DNA of 64,000 nt from Climacteris rufus. Its lineage: Eukaryota > Chordata > Aves > Passeriformes > Climacteridae. The notes beneath the pieces were generated by a model that was given only the letters and a program-made list of their open reading frames with translations, had not been told where the DNA came from and did not search any database. The stretch spans positions 2,250,187 through 2,314,186 of the forward strand of contig VZRZ01001990.1 in NCBI GenBank assembly GCA_013398175.1, in the 5' to 3' direction. The translations under genes and the position numbers were made by a program. Positions 50,553-63,754 of the stretch are shown here, piece after piece (position 1 is the first letter of the stretch; each line of letters opens with the position of its first letter).

Positions 50553-53500
50553 TCAAAAAGCTGAAACACTATAAACAAAAGTTAGAAAAAAAGCTTTTCG
50601 TGCTCCTTCTGTTGCCTCACAAGCTCTGAGCTCATCTCCTGGCACACAATGAAGGCTGTTTTAAGAGTACAAAAAAAAAAAGTATTGACTCCACTGCTCA
50701 CTGTAAGACTAAAAGCCTGTTATGAAATGACATATTAAACAGTGCTTCAGGATTGGGGGTTGCCCTATTGTGACTATTTAAATGAGAAAAGAATAAGCTG
50801 TCTGAAAGAAGAAAGAGTAAGCCCAGTCCTGAAGAATGATATCTACTATACCTATGTGCATATTCCACACGTCCCCTACTTCTCACTAACAGAAATAAAA
50901 GATTTTACCCAAACTCCATTTTAGGGAAATTTATGTACCTCACAGAAAATTCTTTCTTGCTGTTGCTTAGCAGCACTAGCTGTTAAATTCAGTTAAGTTT
51001 GTAGTTACCAACTTATAGGCAGGGGGCACACGTTGCTATGCTTCGAATGCAACTCTGTAGCTTTTAAATTTCAAACAGATGAGAATGGGAGAGATCTCTC
51101 AGGCTATTTACGCCTTTTGTTCCTCATTTTATGGTATTTTTCAATGTTTCAAAACACAGAAAAATCTACATCCTTCAAGGCAAAAGATTTATGTATTCTT
51201 TAAAAATTTCCAGTTTCAAAATAACCACAGTCCTGCGTAATCCTATCTTTCATTTGCTAAATCTCCTTCTCAGCAAAAGTCCTGCATTCCAACAATTGCT
51301 TACTTTCTTGTTAGAATCTTAGCTACAGTGTCATGATAAATAGATGTTTCCATGGAGATGACAAATGAATATCGTCCATGTTGCAATGAGCTTCTGATTT
51401 CATCTTGAACCATTAGCTTTCAAACCACAGCTTATTCATTATTCATTTGCAGTAAGGAAATGGCTGAAACCCGGTGCATTACAGCAGATGAAAATCTGTG
51501 CATGCAGTCTAGGAGAAAGTGCATTTGTCACCATATAAAATGAACAAAACTCCCTGAGATTAAAATAAGGATCCTAGAAGCTGTCCTAAAGGTCTAAAAA
51601 AAATTTCCCCTCAATTAATAGGATGCCTACATGAAGTATGGGAATTGAGACACATTTTAAATATTAAGGCAGGAAGAGGTCTTTCAGAAGGAAAAAAAAA
51701 AAAAACAGATGACATTCAAATGTTTTTTAAACTGTAAGAATGACACTAAATGCTTTTCAGAAACAGGCTTAAAAAACATAAATCATCAAAACTTTCAATT
51801 AATAGCTTAGTAGGAACATGTAAATTTTTACACCCTTTGACTGTTCTTGTCTATGAAACCAGTATCTGCATTCCATTCAGAAAATGCCTTTCTTTTATGA
51901 CTGGCTGACAGATGAGTGGAGTCTTTGGCAGCTCTGAAGGAGCCTAAGATGGCAAAGGAGAAAATATTTCAGTTTTTTCATAACTAAAAACCTGCACAGT
52001 GGCTGCAGTTATTTTTAAAAAGGACCTTAAAGCTTGTGAAAGCTTTCCACTCTGCAGAAATGTCTACTTTTGTCTGCTCAACTCAAGAGAAATATTTGTT
52101 CTTCTATATCTAATAAATTAAAGGCAGTACAGTTTTAAGATGGACAACTAAATTAATATACAATATCAATGCACTCCACTAAAACATTTTTTCAGTCTTA
52201 GGTCCTGTGCTAGAAAGAGGGAAAAAGTAAGTGCACTGTTATTGCTACAAGTAGCACTTACTGAAAGAAATTTTGTCTTCTGCATTTGTGCACATAAGGG
52301 CTTCAAATTTATGGTAACTTGAAGAATATTAAATACTCTTTCTTAAATGCTGGCCTAAGACTGGCCTACTTGGAAGGAAGGAGTCTGTGACCAATGCTTG
52401 AAAGTCACAGTAGACACAGGCACTGCAGTGTCACAATATTTACTGGCTGCTGTTATCTGTCATTGCCTGTAACAGCATCCAAATTCAATATAATGGAGGT
52501 AGGCAGGAATTTTTTTGCCTGATTTTGAGGTGGAAGCTGTCTATAGGTACATGACCTGAAGGACATTTTGACTGGATGAAAGTTATCATGCATCTGATCC
52601 AGGGAAAAAAACAGGGCATACAAAAGTGGGACGTCCTTCACACTTGCCCTGGTTAACAAGATCCATGCTCCTGCTGTCTGAGCACTGGAGTTGTCCTGGG
52701 AAAAGCATGTCAATTAGAGTAAGTTATAACCAATTACGTGTCTCTTCATTTGAATTATGTCCATTAAGTACTGACCTGAGTTTACAGAACACATTTCATT
52801 CCCTTAATAGGTTTAATACCAGTGTGACAAGAGGTTGAAGGGTAACAAGAAATGATGAACCAGGATTACTTTGATACATAAGAAGGGGACAGTGAGCAGC
52901 AGCTCATTTTTTTCCACTAACATGACATGCCATTTTCATACTACTACGATCTCACATACTTCCACAGATTACCATGAAGCTGGAACAACCACATGCTCCA
53001 GTGCACAAACAGCCATCTCCATAATGTCTTTTTGTATCTCACAGATGAGGCTTTAGCCAAGCATAACACAGGGATGAGATGAAGCAAGCAATAAAGGCCA
53101 AATCTTATTCATGTCAAAAAATATGCAGTCTAGATAAACACTGAGCTTCTCCTGTGCAGGTTGTCTCATGTGTATTAAATGACCTTTTCTGCAGAAATGA
53201 ACTTGCCAGGGTCACTTTTGTTGCTGCAGACAGAAAGGGGGGAAAAGGAGGGGGAAGAGTTAACAACTACCCAACTTCTGCAAACTTTGAGGATTCAATC
53301 CACCATATTTAATTTAGAGAGTTTTTTTACTCTGAACTCAAAATAAAAGTTGCAATTGAATCTGTCCATTATTGCAACTCACAGTAGTTAATGTCTGGAG
53401 CTACCCAAGGTTTGAAGTGAGACATTTGGGACACAGGCTGTCAAAAAATGGATTTGTCTCCCAGACCTAACTCTTTTCTTATTTGGCAGGAAATGCTCTC

Positions 53501-56500
53501 TCTTCCTCGTGCTCTTCATTTGTCTCTGAGCACAGATTCATAATAACCATGACAGCATGTTTTCACTCACAAGTATAAATTGTAACTTTCAGAGGAAAGA
53601 AAAGCAACAGGCAGATAGACAAAGCCATGGAAACCTTTCAGCACAGCACACTGAGGATTCCAGCATCAAGCTAGATGACCAACAGACTGAAACACATGCT
53701 CTTTTCAAGGAAAGAAAGGAAAAGAAGGAAAACAAGAAACCCCAGGTTGAAACATGGTGTTCCAGATACAATGCCTTGGAGTACTTTTTTATAACTTCCA
53801 AAGATAAACACACAAAAGACTTATACTTCTGGTGATATTACTGGAGCCAAAATGACCACTGTGAACTCACCATAGAGTATATTGGATCTTCTGAAGGACA
53901 GTTTGATGTTAAGTGCCATGTTTGCAAATACTTGTTTAACCTGTAACTCCTCTCTGCTTGATCTCTCATGCATTTCTATACATCTGTCACGGTGTGCATA
54001 CCTGCTACAGTCTTAACCTTCTCCACCTGGATATGGAGATGTAACTCCACAGGTAGACAGCAAAAGATGCTCTGCATCCCTCAAGAATTGGTCATATGTG
54101 GTGCTTCAGCACAAAAGTCACTGCAGACACCTACTTCACCTGGTGCAGAAGGAAGCTTTGCTGTCCCAACACCCTTCTCTGGTATTATTTTCAATTAGAT
54201 GTTGTCATGCTCCATACACTTGACCTTTTGAAATCTGAAGCTTTCAATTCATTTAAGAAGGACAATCCTGTATTTACTACTGTTTAAAATACCTTAGAGC
54301 ACTAAAATATCTGCACATTTAGATAATGTCCATGGGAAAACAAGAACATATACACTTACATAATGGATCATTTCTAAGGTGACAGTGAAGTTTGAAAATC
54401 ACATCCCCAAAAGTCCAGAACTGGAAATTGAGATGTAGGAAGGGCTAATCAGCAGCCATAACAGACTAATTAATGTACTGAGTCCCAAGAGGGAATGAAG
54501 GTTCATACCCTTGTAGCATTTGGGCTATATGGCCTTAACTCCAAGGCCTAGGAATACACTCCCATAGGTTTGGCTCCAAGCTCAGTGTCCATCTGAGTTT
54601 TCAGAAGCCACCATGTGATTTGTTCCAGTTTAATCAGTATGTTACCATACAGATATATTTTTTGTACATTTACAAGGTGTTCTGAGTTTAGATAGTGTTC
54701 AATAAAAAGCATAATACAGAGAAGGAAGTTAATTTTCCTTGAGCACTGAAGGAGAACCTAAATCTTCTGCTTTAAATCTAGACCAAGATATGAATTTTTT
54801 ATCAAAGAAAATTATTTGGACCTTGTTCAGTGGCGTGATATTAAAGCAAGAACACATAATCTTCAGAGAAAGTCTGCACGAGCATTATCCCTTTTCCTAC
54901 TAGAAATTACTGAAGACAACAGAACAGAGTTTTTACTGTGAAGTTGTATAATACTGCGATCCCAGGGCAAAAATGAGCATTTCAAGCACAGAAACTCCGA
55001 TTTATTCAAGTTGAAGTCACATTGCATGGGAAGAAATGGGTTTATTCCCTTTTTTCAGCCAAGCACAGCTAACTGAAAGCAGCAAATCTCTACACAACAT
55101 GGCCCCACAAGGCAGGTAGGACAGCACAGAGCAGATGCATGACACCATCCGGAACTCATCCTGCCACTACCTGAAGTCAAACTCAGTGTGCAGCACCATC
55201 AGAATGATGGGCCATTGCCACCAAAGCCTCCCACCAATGTCTGCTTGGCAGAAAAAGGAAGGCTCAACTACATCTTCTCCCCAATCTACAAAAACAGGAG
55301 AAACAAAGCAAACTAGAAACTGCTCATCTGAAGAACCACACTGCAACATTTCTGCCCCAGTATTTCTATTTAGTGCAGCTTACCTACTTTCCTTCTCTCC
55401 TTCCCGGCCTTAGTACTTGAGGTGACACTCCCAAACCTGAGAGCAAGTAATGGACTCAGGGATTTCTCCTGGAAGAAGATGTAATAGGATGGAAAGGTTG
55501 GGGCTACCTATGTTATTGTCCCAGGCCCCTCGAAGGACCAGGCTTGAAACCCTCCTGTCATCTTATGGTGGCAGAAGCCCAACAGAGAGCCAGGGGAGAA
55601 AAGCCGAAAATGTGTGACATTCCTGTGAGTGCAAACACAAGCCCTCACCCTCATGGTCCACATTCACCAGGCAAAAGTGGGGTCAAGCACACAGCTGTTG
55701 ACCACTGCATTTTGTCACCTCTTAAGTCAAGCTCTATGGCTAAAAGGCTCTCTGGGTGTCTACAGAATGTACATATAATCTCTGTAGTTTCCAACATGTT
55801 TGATGATGAACTGTAACCAGTATGGACAAAGCACCACTGTGTACCACTGCAAGGAACAGTCACTTTGATTTTAAATTACTACTCCCTTCTGAAAGAGACC
55901 TTACTTTGGTCTCACAGAACCTGCTTTTCCTAGTTTCTTCTCTGCAGAAGGGAGAACTTAAGCAATGCGTAGAGCTGGCTGCACTAGGTATAGATAGCAT
56001 TTTGGGTCATCATCTTTAATGATCAACCTGAGTTCTTAAACCATTGACATTTTTCACATCAGTCTCAGTCCAGAAAACAGCAGGGAAATCTGCAGCAGCA
56101 GCTAGTCAGCCATTTCTCTGTTACCACACAGGATAAAACCCAAAGAACTCATGTGCTTTATAAGGAAGATTTAGCCCTTCCATCCTGTGGAGAAGGGACT
56201 TCACCACGGTCAAAGAAAAAGCCTTATTTCTCTCCCTACAAAAACTCCAGCTTGCTTAGATTTTATGTGGTGTGTGCACTATTCAAATGTGCATCCTGTA
56301 GAAGTGTATTAGAATCTGACAATCTTTTTCTAATGCTCTGCCTCCATAGGGAAATTTCCAGCCCCAGAAATTGCAAAGCAACATTGGGGAGGAGTGTCCC
56401 TCCCAGCTCCATGACTCAAGAAACTGAAAATCCGTTTTTCCATGTGCAATTGCCGCTCCAGCCACCAGATGCTACTGCGGCATTAGAATGGGAGCCAGGG

Positions 56501-59500
56501 TTTGCGGTTCCTCATAGTCTACTACTGCGGAATGGACACCACCTTTAATTACATGATCATACACTTCCTCATCCCCTGAACCGGTGTCTTTTCAACAGGA
56601 CAATGAAGAAAGCTTACTTATCTGTAGAACCCTTTTTCATTTGCTGAAAAAGTTGGCAGGTATGCAGTGAACAAGATTAGACTGTGGGGGAAGAGGAGGG
56701 TGTCGTGACTGAAGACAATGAAGCTGTGCTGTTAAAGAGACTGGTGAAAAGGGCTGCATAGTTGGGAGCCTGGGTACAGACACACCATTCTGGCTACTCA
56801 GAATGAGAGGATATTTGATACACTGCATTTCCTCTCTCTGTGCTCTCTCATGCAAATGGAGATGCATGCCAACATCTCTGAAACTACTTTTTATAAGTAT
56901 TAAAGAGTGGTTCTAACACATTCATGCATTTACACATGAACTATTCATAGAAGTAAGAATCAACATCACACACAATACAGAATTTAAAAATTACTCTTTA
57001 ACACACACTCGCAATTTTTTGTTATTTAAAAAAAAAACTGTATATGTACAGTACAAAACTCAAAAAATAATCTATCCAACATGTTCTGAGGATCTTTGAC
57101 AGCAATACCGATTTATAATGCAGAAGCACAACATGAGCGCCAATCTTCTTCTAGGTATATCAAAAGAAAAACTCAGAAACGAAGACTAGGGAGAGGCCTT
57201 CCTATAGGATGGTTGTAAGACAGCCACAGTCACTGCTCTGGTTTTCTGGAACGAGGAGAAAGACTGCCATGGTATCTCATGGATGGCCAGATCACAAGAA
57301 TGAAAACAAACAGAGACAAGAATGGGTGAGGAAGACTAGGGAAAAGAGTTCAAACAAATATCCAAAGTATACAGTAACCCTAGATTTAACACTTAACCCT
57401 TCAGCCATTTGCAGTTGTTTTCCCCTTCATGCTTCAGCCCCAGAGAATGCCCGATAATCTTTGCATTGCTACCTTCCCCATTTCATACAATCAAAACATG
57501 AGTGTGCACTGTCAACCAGAGGGCTGTAATCATGCAGAGATGTGGGAACTGCAAGCCCCGCAACTCTTCCTCCCTTCATGGCCAGATCTGTGTCATGTAC
57601 AGCAGGCACTGCCTGTTCACACTAGAGCAGCGCAGCAGGAGAACAGTGACAGTCTGTGAGGCTGACCACTGCCACCGCAGGGTGAAAGGAAGAAGGAGAG
57701 GCACAGGGGTACAATTAGTACCTTAACTTCTTCAAAGTGACGTCTTATCATCACATGGAAGGTAATCATACCATGAGGGAGAGCAGTTATGGATTTTTCC
57801 TTTTTTTTTAATCTTAGGATTGCAATGTCCTGACAAGCTATCAAGCTCAAACATTTCAGCTCAACATAAAGAATCTAAAATAGTCCCTTTCTATGCTCTC
57901 ATTTCCTTTAGAAAACACTTTTCCTTCCCCACTGATTCTCAGCTCCTTTCTATAATCACAGTCAGTCCAACAAGATCAAAGCAGCGTTTCTATCCTACTT
58001 CCCGCTGCCTTCCCACAACTGTCCTGCCCTGTCAGAGTTTCAGCCTTGCCTGCAGTCATTTAAATGTATGGCACACAGATGCCTTTCCTCTCATCTTACC
58101 CCTTTTCCTCGTGTCAGAGAAAACTAGAGTCTGTGAAACGGGCCAGTTTTCCTCCACTGCTTTTCCCTATGAATCTTTTCAGCTTGTTTTTCTCTGCATA
58201 GCATTCAGAGAAGTCCATAAAGGGATGTGGCTAAAACGGCATCGCTAATCTAGTCAAGCATCAGGGATTGCTTTTGTCTTTACAACTGCCTGGAGTATGG
58301 TTCTGAGGAATGCAGAATTAGAATGAGATAAAGGACAGGAGCAAGAAAGTCAAAGAGTGAGGTAGAAAGTGATAAAGGGGGAAAGATCACTATTCAAAAG
58401 CATAAAAGGATGAAAAGGTGAAAATCTTTCTGGATGAGGAATCCGAGGTTTGGTAGCTTTCCCCAGTGTTCCTGGACCTTACTGTTAGGACTAGCTTGCA
58501 GGTTTGTGGTTGACTAAAGAAGGAAAGGGATCATCTCATCTTGAATGTTACCAATGTTTCAAAAAAATTTTTAAGCAACAGAAGAGTTCTACTCTACCTT
58601 CTTAAGTAAGTTTTGCAGACTATTATTCTGATACAAGCAACAGTGACTTTACAAAGACAAAGGCAAGAGGATGAAAGAATAATATAAGTGTGTATTCATG
58701 TGTGTTTGAGAGAGAACAGCAGCTGCATCTTAAGGTTTCCTATATATTACCATAACTACATGCTTCCTATGTAGAGTTTTGATTATTGACTAATCTACTA
58801 ATTGTTTATTCTACTCATAAAAGGTTAATAGAATGTATTATTTATATTATTATATATACAATAATAGAATTTATTTTTCTTCTAATTCACAGTTTACTGA
58901 AAACTTACATGTAGCATAGAAAGAGTTTCCTGTTTTGCCAAAATAAAGCCCTGAACCAGTCTAGGGCTCTTCAGTGGCTCCAAAACTCAAACTATCTAAA
59001 CACTTTGCTCTATGGAAAAAGTCTACTATTACACAGCTCCAGTCTTGGCTCCTCCTCCCTTTCAGAAAGCAGACAGAGTAATTGCCAAGCATCTTCTATT
59101 GAAACTCAACTCTCTAAGTGAATGTCACTTAGCCCTCTCTAGGGTCTTGATCTTCTGACAGTGTCTCCATTTTCCTTGTATTGCTAGATTATAAAGCAAG
59201 CCTCCTGACGTACCCTTCCAGATGTGGTTACCACTGGGCTGAATGCGGCAGCTGGAAGCTACGGCAGAGAAGTACAAATGCTGCTGTTTCCTCTGCCCTG
59301 TGAGAATGGGCTGCAGTTCTCAGACTGGGTAGGTGCCTCAGAAGATCTTCAGGCCTGAAGGAATCTAGACTACTGCTCATCTCCTACAGAAGGGGTACAT
59401 ATTCAGCAAATAGTGCCTCTATGTTCATTATCAAACTCCAAGAGCTCCTTGAAGAGAGTGATTTGAGGAATATTATCAAATTCCATCACTTCACAAAGAG

Positions 59501-59514
59501 AGAGATATTAGAAG

Positions 59515-59548
59515 CAATAGTTCTAACAATAGTTCTAACAATAGTTCT
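59515..59548. repeat. 12-bp tandem repeat, about 2.8 copies
   Basis: The unit CAATAGTTCTAA occurs twice exactly, followed by a partial third copy (CAATAGTTCT). Confidence 0.93.
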
Positions 59549-60239
59549 GTTTCTTGTAAAGACTTTGCTACTCTCAAAAGGTAACAAAAGTGGTGAGAAA
59601 AGAGGTCATTTCACTAAGTTGAACAGAATTTAAGCACCTGACACAAAATCCTGCAACTCCCAGCACAGTTCAGCAGGAATATTTTAAGCCTGTTTCGAAC
59701 AATTCCATAAGAAATTTCACTTCTTTCTCTGAGCTTCTACCATCACACTTAGAGTAATCACATTTTAACCATAGAAAACCTTTGAGAAGTATTACTCAGC
59801 TGGCCTAAAAACAGCATTGCTGATTGCGATGGAACTCGACTGCCATTTTCTCTTCACAAACCCTTTCAGTTCTTGCAGTGCATGGTGTATGCAAGGCAAT
59901 TTTCCAGTTATAATGAAGTTTAAAATAACTGGGGAGACAATCCAGAGAAAAAACCGAGCACATGCACAGGGTATTTTTTATGCATTTCAGCTTCAATATA
60001 AGTAAGGCCTTCCAGCTACGTCTTGGTACATTGGTAGAGAAGTATGACATTTTTGTTACAATTAAGCACAAGATTTGGATCCTAACCATTGATTAACCCT
60101 GAACTTAGAGGTGTTCAAATTGCTTAATGCTCCTTTGCTTCAAAAGCATTTTCTTATTTCTTTAATTTTGCCAACTATGATACCACAATAAGGTGAATGG
60201 GAATTGCTAGGAACCAGCAGCAGGCAGCATCACAACTGT

Positions 60240-60259
60240 CTGTCTGCCGTGGCAGACAG
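60240..60259. repeat. Inverted repeat with SMAD-box-like arms
   Basis: CTGTCTGCC at 60240-60248 and GGCAGACAG at 60251-60259 pair exactly around GT. The arms contain GTCTG and CAGAC. Confidence 0.85.
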
Positions 60260-60759
60260 GGTCATGCCTCCCCTATGGAAATAAGGGACTGCCTGGGAAG
60301 GCAAAGTAGCACCTGCTGAGTCTGTGACACCACAGAGACGCTGCTTCCAATGGTACCTTGTAAATTTAAAACTACTCTGGAAATCTCTACCTATGTGCAT
60401 GTGACAGCAGCACAGACAAATACTGAGGTTTTCACAGGCATGTCAAAATAATATTTTCCAAACGGTACCCTTTAGAAGAAACAAGAGCAAAACTAAATCC
60501 TTGTGTAAATTTTAATTTTCATGTAACAGTAAAACTGTGGATGATGGTGGAAGCAATTGTATTTGGATGGAATTTGTTGATTATGCGTAGTTGTTTTTTT
60601 TCCCTTATGACCACAATAGTCAATATGACCTCCTAATAAAGCAGGATATGGAAGACAAAGCCAGAGGAGTTCTCCTACACATCAGTATGTACATGGGAAA
60701 TTATTAATTCAAAACACTTCAACTTTCTGAGTTTAATTTACCCAATGACTATTATGTGT

Positions 60760-60788
60760 CTGAAAGGCAGGGAATACCTGCCTTTCAG
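60760..60788. repeat. Perfect inverted repeat, 12-bp arms
   Basis: CTGAAAGGCAGG at 60760-60771 and CCTGCCTTTCAG at 60777-60788 are exact reverse complements around GAATA. The stem is GC-balanced and so fairly stable if transcribed. Confidence 0.92.
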
Positions 60789-61924
60789 TGTCCCTGAGCC
60801 ACCATTCCAGCAGAATACACACAGTTTTGCTGTACAAGGGCATGCTAAATGCCTTAAATGTTGGCAATTCTCTGCCCTTCTGAAGTTCCTAAAAGATGCC
60901 AAGTTAGTGTCTGTAAAGGACAAACACACCCCATTACAGTTCATGTGGAAAGAGTTAGAGAGCACTGCTGAGGGACGTGCAGCAGAAGGATGCCTTGTGC
61001 CCTTCCAGCTCCTGAAGGACTCCTCTTTCCTTCTTCACCCTCCCAGGCCTTTGATGGACTAGTGAGCTCATCTGATAGTTTTCAAATGGTTGACTTGTGA
61101 AACAGTGCCATAAAAATCTCACTTTCCAAGGCAACAATCTCATCCAAACATCTCGAGGAAAATTCACATTGGTGTTACAGACCTGATTGCTTTCACAAAT
61201 GAATCACCTATTTTATTCATTGGCTACAGGAACTTCCCATGTATCTGTGCAACTTCAAGAAAAAGAAGCCTGCTGTGAGGGTCTTGATCATCTATACTTT
61301 GAGAAAGGTTTAGCTAATTTTCTTTGCACACTTTGTCCATGCTCCTTACCAATGCAACAGTTTCCCAAGCAAAAGGAAACTCCAAGTTCAGTTTTATTAA
61401 GTTATCTAATTGCACCCCTAATTCTAGCTTCTGATCAATCTACTGAAAATATTTATTTAAATACTACTTCCACACAGAAAGGAAGACAAAAAAATATTAG
61501 TATGGAGAAAAATAATTGCAAGCAACAAAGCATTATTGAAAAGCATTTTCATTCTCTTATTCCTGTCTCTAATATTTCGTTTAGAAGAGCAGTTAAAATG
61601 TCATTCTAATTCAAGACTTCTCCAGGTACATTTGACATTTTAGAGCAGCTCAGCCTCATTTGCCCCTTTGCCTGTCTGCCTCACCAGCCACCCAAATATT
61701 TATACTCCAGAGATCAGTACAGACTTTTTCTCAATTGCCATTTTCTCCTTCTTCCCTTCCACTAGAATGAACAATACTCTTTTCCATCACTGCACAGTGA
61801 CTGAGCTTTCACTTTTCCACACTTCAAGACAGGAAATGTATGCCTGTTGCTCATTTTTCACTGTTAAAATAGCTAGCTCTCTCTGTTAGACAGTTTCAAG
61901 TACGAGATTCTGTAAACATAGCTA

Positions 61925-62222
61925 TGTTGTTGTAAAAATTATATTTTTACATTCCTTTCCCATGGACACAGATCCTTTGATGGACACTTCTTTTAACCAC
62001 TGTAAAAAGACGGAAGTGTTAATTTTCTCCAATGATCTGTGATTTCTAAAAGTGTATATAAGAATTAAACGAAGGTGGGTTCCCCCCCTTCCGCCCTTTG
62101 CTCTGAACATGACTCGGACTCCGGCTCTCATTATTTCTGCGTCTTCGGCTGATAAGCCGTAATAAGCGGCTAATAACTGGTAATAACCGGTAATATATGC
62201 CTGACTTTTGTTGAAACCAACA
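61925..62222 (+). mobile_element. Possible LTR-like segment with minisatellite
   Basis: Bounded by TGTTGTTGTAAAAA on the left and TTGAAACCAACA on the right, so it has TG...CA ends with short inverted termini. It has a TATATAAG box at about 62054-62061, an ATTAAA at about 62063-62068, and a CpG-containing stretch (62090-62195) unlike its neighbours. No clear target-site duplication was found. It may be a solo LTR of about 298 bp; the boundaries and even the class are tentative. Confidence 0.35.
62148..62200. repeat. 10-11 bp degenerate minisatellite
   Basis: Successive units CTGATAAGCCG, TAATAAGCGGC, TAATAACTGG, TAATAACCGG and TAATATATGC share a TAATAA start and a GC-rich end. About five copies. 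Confidence 0.8.
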
Positions 62223-63754
62223 GCTGCATTTCACTGCATCAGCTTCTAAAACATTCTATGCAATCATATTAAAAAAAAAAAAAGAAAGGCAAATGACCTA
62301 TTGCATGCTAAATTTGTCTTCTGCACAAAGAACAGGACATTGGCTACATATTTCTTCTGTAACTATGGGCATAACCAATTGGAAAAACCAGAACCCGTCC
62401 GGAACCTGTGACTTGGATGATTGAGATAACATAGGCTAAAAGCCTTCCTTGGTCAGGTGGTTAAACAAAAGCAAGCTTGTTTAACCATCCTTTATCAAAT
62501 TACACAAATGAAAAGGAGAGAAATTAATAGTAGCTGTAAAGAAAAAAAGTAAAAAAATAAGATAAAAGAACAATTCCCACTTCCAGTAACTCAGAATACT
62601 GAATATCTTCATGGAAATTAAGAACAAAAGCAATAGTATGGGTTCTCTATGGAAAAGGATGGCAAATTTGTTAATAAAGAGGCAGAAAAGGTTTGTCTAT
62701 CCTCCATTTCAGAAGTGGCAGAGACGTTACTGCATTACATCATGTTAGAGTGTGTTCCAGTCCCTTGAAAACCAAAGAGAGTATCAGTAAGTAGCTAATA
62801 CAAAAAAAAAACCAAAATCCACAAAATTAAAAAATCCCACACTTTTAAAATCAGAAGAGCTGGATAAGTGTCATCCAAAAATCTAGAAGAGGCTGAAAAA
62901 TAGTCTGTCTTGTTGAAATATAAATATCTGGCTGCTACAGAATCTTTTAAAGCCTGGAAGGGTACCAATAGAAAACAAAACGTCATTTCAGATAACATTG
63001 GCAGATAAACTTTCATTAGCCTGACACTTCTGCTGATAAATGTAATACACTGAGAAAACAAAGAATTAGAAGACCGGTGTAGAATTGGTGTTGGCCAACG
63101 CCAAAAGGTGTTGGCCAATTCTGTGGAAAAAAAAATCTATTTTGTCAAATAAACCCGGTTTTACTTTCTAATGAAATAATAATTTGGTTGATTAAGGTAA
63201 CAACATAGATGCACCTGACAGATTAGATACCTGAGTTGCTATTGCATGGCATTCTGATTAAAAAATTAGCAGTGTGCAGCATCACTAAGGCACATGATAA
63301 CTGGATAAGGCGGCAGAATTAGAGCTCCCAAACAGTAGCTGCAACTGGGAAATCACCTTGAAAATGCAGGATTTCCAGCAGAGATCCACAGGGACTGGCA
63401 TCTGGGCTCAATGTTTAACAGTAATTTTATTTCAGTCAGTGACCCCAAAACAAATATAATAAATTCATTGCTCTTAAAATTTTGACAGACAAGGATAAGC
63501 ATAATATGTAATATAAATATGTACAAATCATGTTTTATAGAGTTCTAAGAATTCTGGACCCTCAGATGACAACTAAACAAGTAAATCAAACATTTACCTA
63601 AAGTAGGAATGCACTAGATAGCTCAGACCAAAAAGCATTCCAGGGAAACCTCAATTTAATGTTATGAACAACAGAGTTCCAGGGACAGGAGATGCAGTAG
63701 AGTCCAAGAAAGCAAAAGAACAAAGAAAAATGTAAAAAACATGGCATATGAAAT
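62223..63754. other. Intronic stretch without recognisable genes
   Basis: It includes an A-run at about 62270-62283 and the nested inverted/direct repeat at 63081-63122. The minus-strand frame at 62795-63118 (107 codons) begins inside that repeat and has no recognisable domain. Confidence 0.6.
63081..63122. repeat. Nested inverted and direct repeat with CCAAT/NFI-like motifs
   Basis: AGAATTGG at 63081-63088 is the reverse complement of CCAATTCT at 63115-63122. Between them GGTGTTGGCCAA occurs twice as a direct repeat, and GGTGTTGGCCAACGCC is itself a palindrome apart from one G-T pair. Confidence 0.88.

Larger units (their letters stand above)
49589..61924. other. Intronic stretch without recognisable genes
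   Basis: It contains the heat-shock element at 50533-50552, a motif-rich block at 51330-51540, a 12-bp tandem repeat at 59515-59548, an inverted repeat at 60240-60259 and a perfect 12-bp-arm hairpin at 60760-60788. AT-rich sequence occurs near 58790-58880. Open frames up to 142 codons (56153-56548, 57820-58248, 61187-61609, all +) have no motif I recognise. Confidence 0.6.

Noticed and set aside
53557..53835. 92-codon Lys/Glu-rich + frame
   Set aside because: Low-complexity KE-rich peptide from a purine-rich patch; no splice signals or family motifs supporting an exon.
57735..57746. CRE-like TGACGTCT
   Set aside because: A single 8-bp near-match with no supporting context.
56153..58248. + frames of 131 and 142 codons
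   Set aside because: About the number of such lengths expected by chance in this composition; no domain, no retrocopy hallmarks such as a poly(A) tail.
61920..62227. AGCT repeated on both sides of the 61925-62222 segment as a target-site duplication
   Set aside because: Using AGCT would shift the element ends off TG...CA; it is 4 bp of common sequence and could be chance.
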